NCBI GenBank assembly: GCA_949282555.1 | Contig: CASDPK010000001.1 | Coordinates: 62,001-126,000, forward strand | Direction: 5' to 3' | Length of the DNA stretch: 64,000 nt | Source: an uncultured Lentisphaeraceae bacterium | Lineage (GTDB): Bacteria; Verrucomicrobiota; Kiritimatiellia; RFP12; DVOR01 | In this document: positions 62,170 through 64,000 of the stretch, one piece after another | Position numbering within the stretch: position 1 is the stretch's first letter | How the letters are laid out: every line of letters begins with the position of its first letter | Translations under genes and position numbers: made by a program | Notes under the pieces: generated by a model | Told to the model about the DNA's origin: nothing | Seen by the model: the letters and a program-made list of their open reading frames with translations, nothing else | The model's database searches: none

Positions 62170-64000
62170 TCATTTCGACTTATTGGCGAAACCCTTTTTC
62201 AATGCCACCGCAAGCAACGCCACATCCGCGGGATTCACCCCTGGGATTTCTGAAGCCATACGAAGCGTTTCCGGACGAATTCGAGTCAATTTCTCACAGG
62301 CCTCAAAACGAAGTCCTTTTATGGACGCATAATCAAATTCTTTCGGAATCTTTATCGACCCGGAATGTATTAATCGTTTTGCTTGTGCGGCCTCATGAGC
62401 GATATAACCCTCATATTTTGCCCGAAGTGTGAGCTCTTCTTTCCATTCGGCTGGAATTTCGGCATATTCAGAACAAGCACTCACCGAATCGTTTTTGCAT
62501 GGACAACTCACATCATTGTTTGCGCCATTTCTACAGGCATCTTTCTTTGCCACGGAAGCACTCTCAAACGATTCACCATCCCGTGCAAGCAATTTCCATC
62601 TGTTCAGTCCTTTTCCATCAAGCCAATCTGAGCGCCATTTCAACTCCGTTTCATTCAACCATGCATCCTCTTGCTTTGAGAGATCCAACAACTCATTGGA
62701 AACAATTCCAAGTCTTTCTGCATGATGGCGAAGCCGAAGGTGCGCATTTCCCGGACGAAGCAATAGACGCCTTTCCGCACGCGAGGTAAACATTCGATAA
62801 GGTTCATCCGTTCCTTTGGTGATGAGATCATCCACCATCACCCCGATGTAAGCCTCATCTCTGGAAAGAATAAGGGGAGCCTTTCCAAGCACCGAAAGCG
62901 CTGCATTCACTCCGGCAAGAAAGCCTTGTGCCGCGGCTTCCTCATAACCAGTCGTTCCATTGATCTGTCCCGCAAGATAAAGTGTGGGAACATCCTTCAC
63001 TGCAAGACATGCATTCAAAGCCCGTGGATCTATGCAGTCATACTCAATGGCATAACCAGGAGCGGCAAATTCCGCGTTTTCAAGTCCCGGAACCGTCTTG
63101 GCCAAGCGTAGCTGAACCTCTTCGGGAAGGGAATTGGAGAGGCCATTTGGGTAGCACCAAGGGCAATCCACACCCTCAGGTTCAAGAATGACGTGATGCC
63201 CTCCTCTGTCACCAAAGCGAACGATTTTGTCTTCGATGCTCGGACAATAGCGGACACCCTCACCCGAAATCTTTCCACCATAAAGGGCGGAGCGTTCAAG
63301 ATTCTCACGAATAATGGCATGACTCTCAATTGTCGTGTGAGTTTCAAAGCAAGCAAATTGTCCTGTCTTTGCTCGCTCAAACGCCGCTGCCATTTCGGAA
63401 AGCGCGCGATTATCGTCCAAAACAACAGGTGAAGTCGCACTTTCTGAACGATATGTTGCAAAACCGTCAACCACTTTCCATATGGAAGAAGCAACGCACA
63501 AACCATTTGGCCCAAAAGACAGATACTTATCATTCTGACCAAAAAGTGTCTGTGTTCCGTTATTTGCCTTCTCTGTTTCCGTTTTTTTCGATGTTCCACG
63601 TGGAACATCGGCAGACGAAGCAAACAATTTCATGCGCCTTGAAAAGAAAGGCACGGGATTGTTTTCACCTTCTTGTCGGACTGTCTTAGACCAATCAACA
63701 GAGGCGTTATAAATGCGCGGAGGCGTCCCTGTCTTCAAACGTCTCCATCCCAAAGAAGGCGAGAGTTGACGAAGCGTCTCCGGAAGTTTGACAGCCAGAC
63801 GTGCATCTCCAGCTCCATCTTTTTCACAATGCCCAATCCATATTTTTCCACCAAGTGCCGTTCCGGAGGTCAAAACAATTCTCTTTGAATAAAATTTTCG
63901 CCCATCCGAAAGAAGAACGCCCTCAGGAAGAATCTTCTTATTGCTCTCCTCTTTTGACAACAACAGATCCACAACGGTCCCCTCAATAAGTGAAAGGTTT
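62170..64000 (-). CDS. mnmG: tRNA uridine-34 carboxymethylaminomethyl enzyme MnmG, 5' end cut off
   Basis: This covers the C-terminal ~609 residues; the N-terminal FAD-binding part lies beyond the window edge, and the frame stays open to base 64000 ([15 protein letters not shown]). With MnmE, MnmG modifies U34 of tRNAs using FAD and folate. [36 protein letters not shown] and [18 protein letters not shown] are diagnostic. Two stretches look inserted: ~80 residues after NPVPFFS, which contains the parS site, and a Cys-rich stretch ([15 protein letters not shown]) near residues 480-510 of the partial protein. Base composition is visibly lower in GC than in most of the window. The gene is often close to the replication origin. 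Confidence 0.95.
   Translation of the reverse strand, partial: NLSLIEGTVVDLLLSKEESNKKILPEGVLLSDGRKFYSKRIVLTSGTALGGKIWIGHCEKDGAGDARLAVKLPETLRQLSPSLGWRRLKTGTPPRIYNASVDWSKTVRQEGENNPVPFFSRRMKLFASSADVPRGTSKKTETEKANNGTQTLFGQNDKYLSFGPNGLCVASSIWKVVDGFATYRSESATSPVVLDDNRALSEMAAAFERAKTGQFACFETHTTIESHAIIRENLERSALYGGKISGEGVRYCPSIEDKIVRFGDRGGHHVILEPEGVDCPWCYPNGLSNSLPEEVQLRLAKTVPGLENAEFAAPGYAIEYDCIDPRALNACLAVKDVPTLYLAGQINGTTGYEEAAAQGFLAGVNAALSVLGKAPLILSRDEAYIGVMVDDLITKGTDEPYRMFTSRAERRLLLRPGNAHLRLRHHAERLGIVSNELLDLSKQEDAWLNETELKWRSDWLDGKGLNRWKLLARDGESFESASVAKKDACRNGANNDVSCPCKNDSVSACSEYAEIPAEWKEELTLRAKYEGYIAHEAAQAKRLIHSGSIKIPKEFDYASIKGLRFEACEKLTRIRPETLRMASEIPGVNPADVALLAVALKKGFANKSK
63592..63607. promoter_or_regulatory. 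parS: parS centromere site inside mnmG
   Basis: TGTTCCACGTGGAACA is a perfect 16-bp palindrome that matches the chromosomal parS consensus (TGTTNCACGTGNAACA) bound by ParB. The palindrome extends by three more bases on each side (63589-63610). It encodes DVPRGTS within a stretch absent from the E. coli protein. Confidence 0.85.

Noticed and set aside
1-64000. CRISPR arrays, insertion sequences, prophage or integron features
   Set aside because: No regular spacer arrays, transposase or integrase genes, or terminal inverted repeats were found on either strand.

Overview
The window looks like chromosomal DNA of a GC-rich, Gram-negative, anaerobic bacterium. A PEP-CTERM tail, giant secreted proteins with aspartate-rich calcium-type repeats, GH29 and GH3 enzymes, AdhE, a flavodiiron protein and nickel-pincer cofactor genes together resemble uncultured gut or rumen members of the Planctomycetes-Verrucomicrobia-Kiritimatiellota group. 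That placement is inference; no rRNA gene is present to confirm it. I saw no insertion sequence, phage or CRISPR array.

Layout. 1-4.6 kb: the end of a tyrosine phenol-lyase/tryptophanase gene, a secreted phosphodiesterase, gloA, a sugar O-acetyltransferase, tRNA-Val(CAC) and a PEP-CTERM protein whose frame is broken at a T5 run. 4.7-13.1 kb: a complete phosphate regulon on the plus strand (porin, pstS, pstC, pstA, pstB, phoU, phoB, phoR). Two sets of four 11-bp-period repeats ahead of the porin and of pstS look like Pho boxes. 13.1-16.6 kb: adhE with a clear promoter, and a GNAT gene. 16.8-25.1 kb: a GH3 lipoprotein, an amino-acid ABC transporter with a binding protein-permease fusion, a GH29 fucosidase and a Tat-exported phosphoesterase. 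25.1-31.8 kb: a secreted metalloprotease, a 3D-domain lipoprotein, a flavodiiron protein and an S9 peptidase. 31.8-36.4 kb: an ECF-type nickel transporter gene, larB, larC and larE behind a DUF362 gene; larA is not in the window.

36.7-60.2 kb is a surface and exopolysaccharide region on the minus strand: a Wza-like exporter, an unknown secreted protein, an outer-membrane barrel, a Wzy/WaaL-like polymerase or ligase and a Wzc-like tyrosine kinase, then (after a terminator) a small lipoprotein gene and a 15.8-kb gene for a 5277-residue secreted protein. 60.3-64 kb holds rfbB, nth and the 3' part of mnmG, in visibly more AT-rich sequence. Inside mnmG, in a stretch that looks like an insertion relative to the E. 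coli protein, lies a perfect 16-bp parS site, which suggests that the origin/partition region is close to the right edge.

The most notable signals are the Pho-box arrays, the parS site inside mnmG, the giant protein with two tandem ~800-900-residue modules, a dispersed intergenic element built on GGCTCCGTATC, and the frameshifted PEP-CTERM gene.
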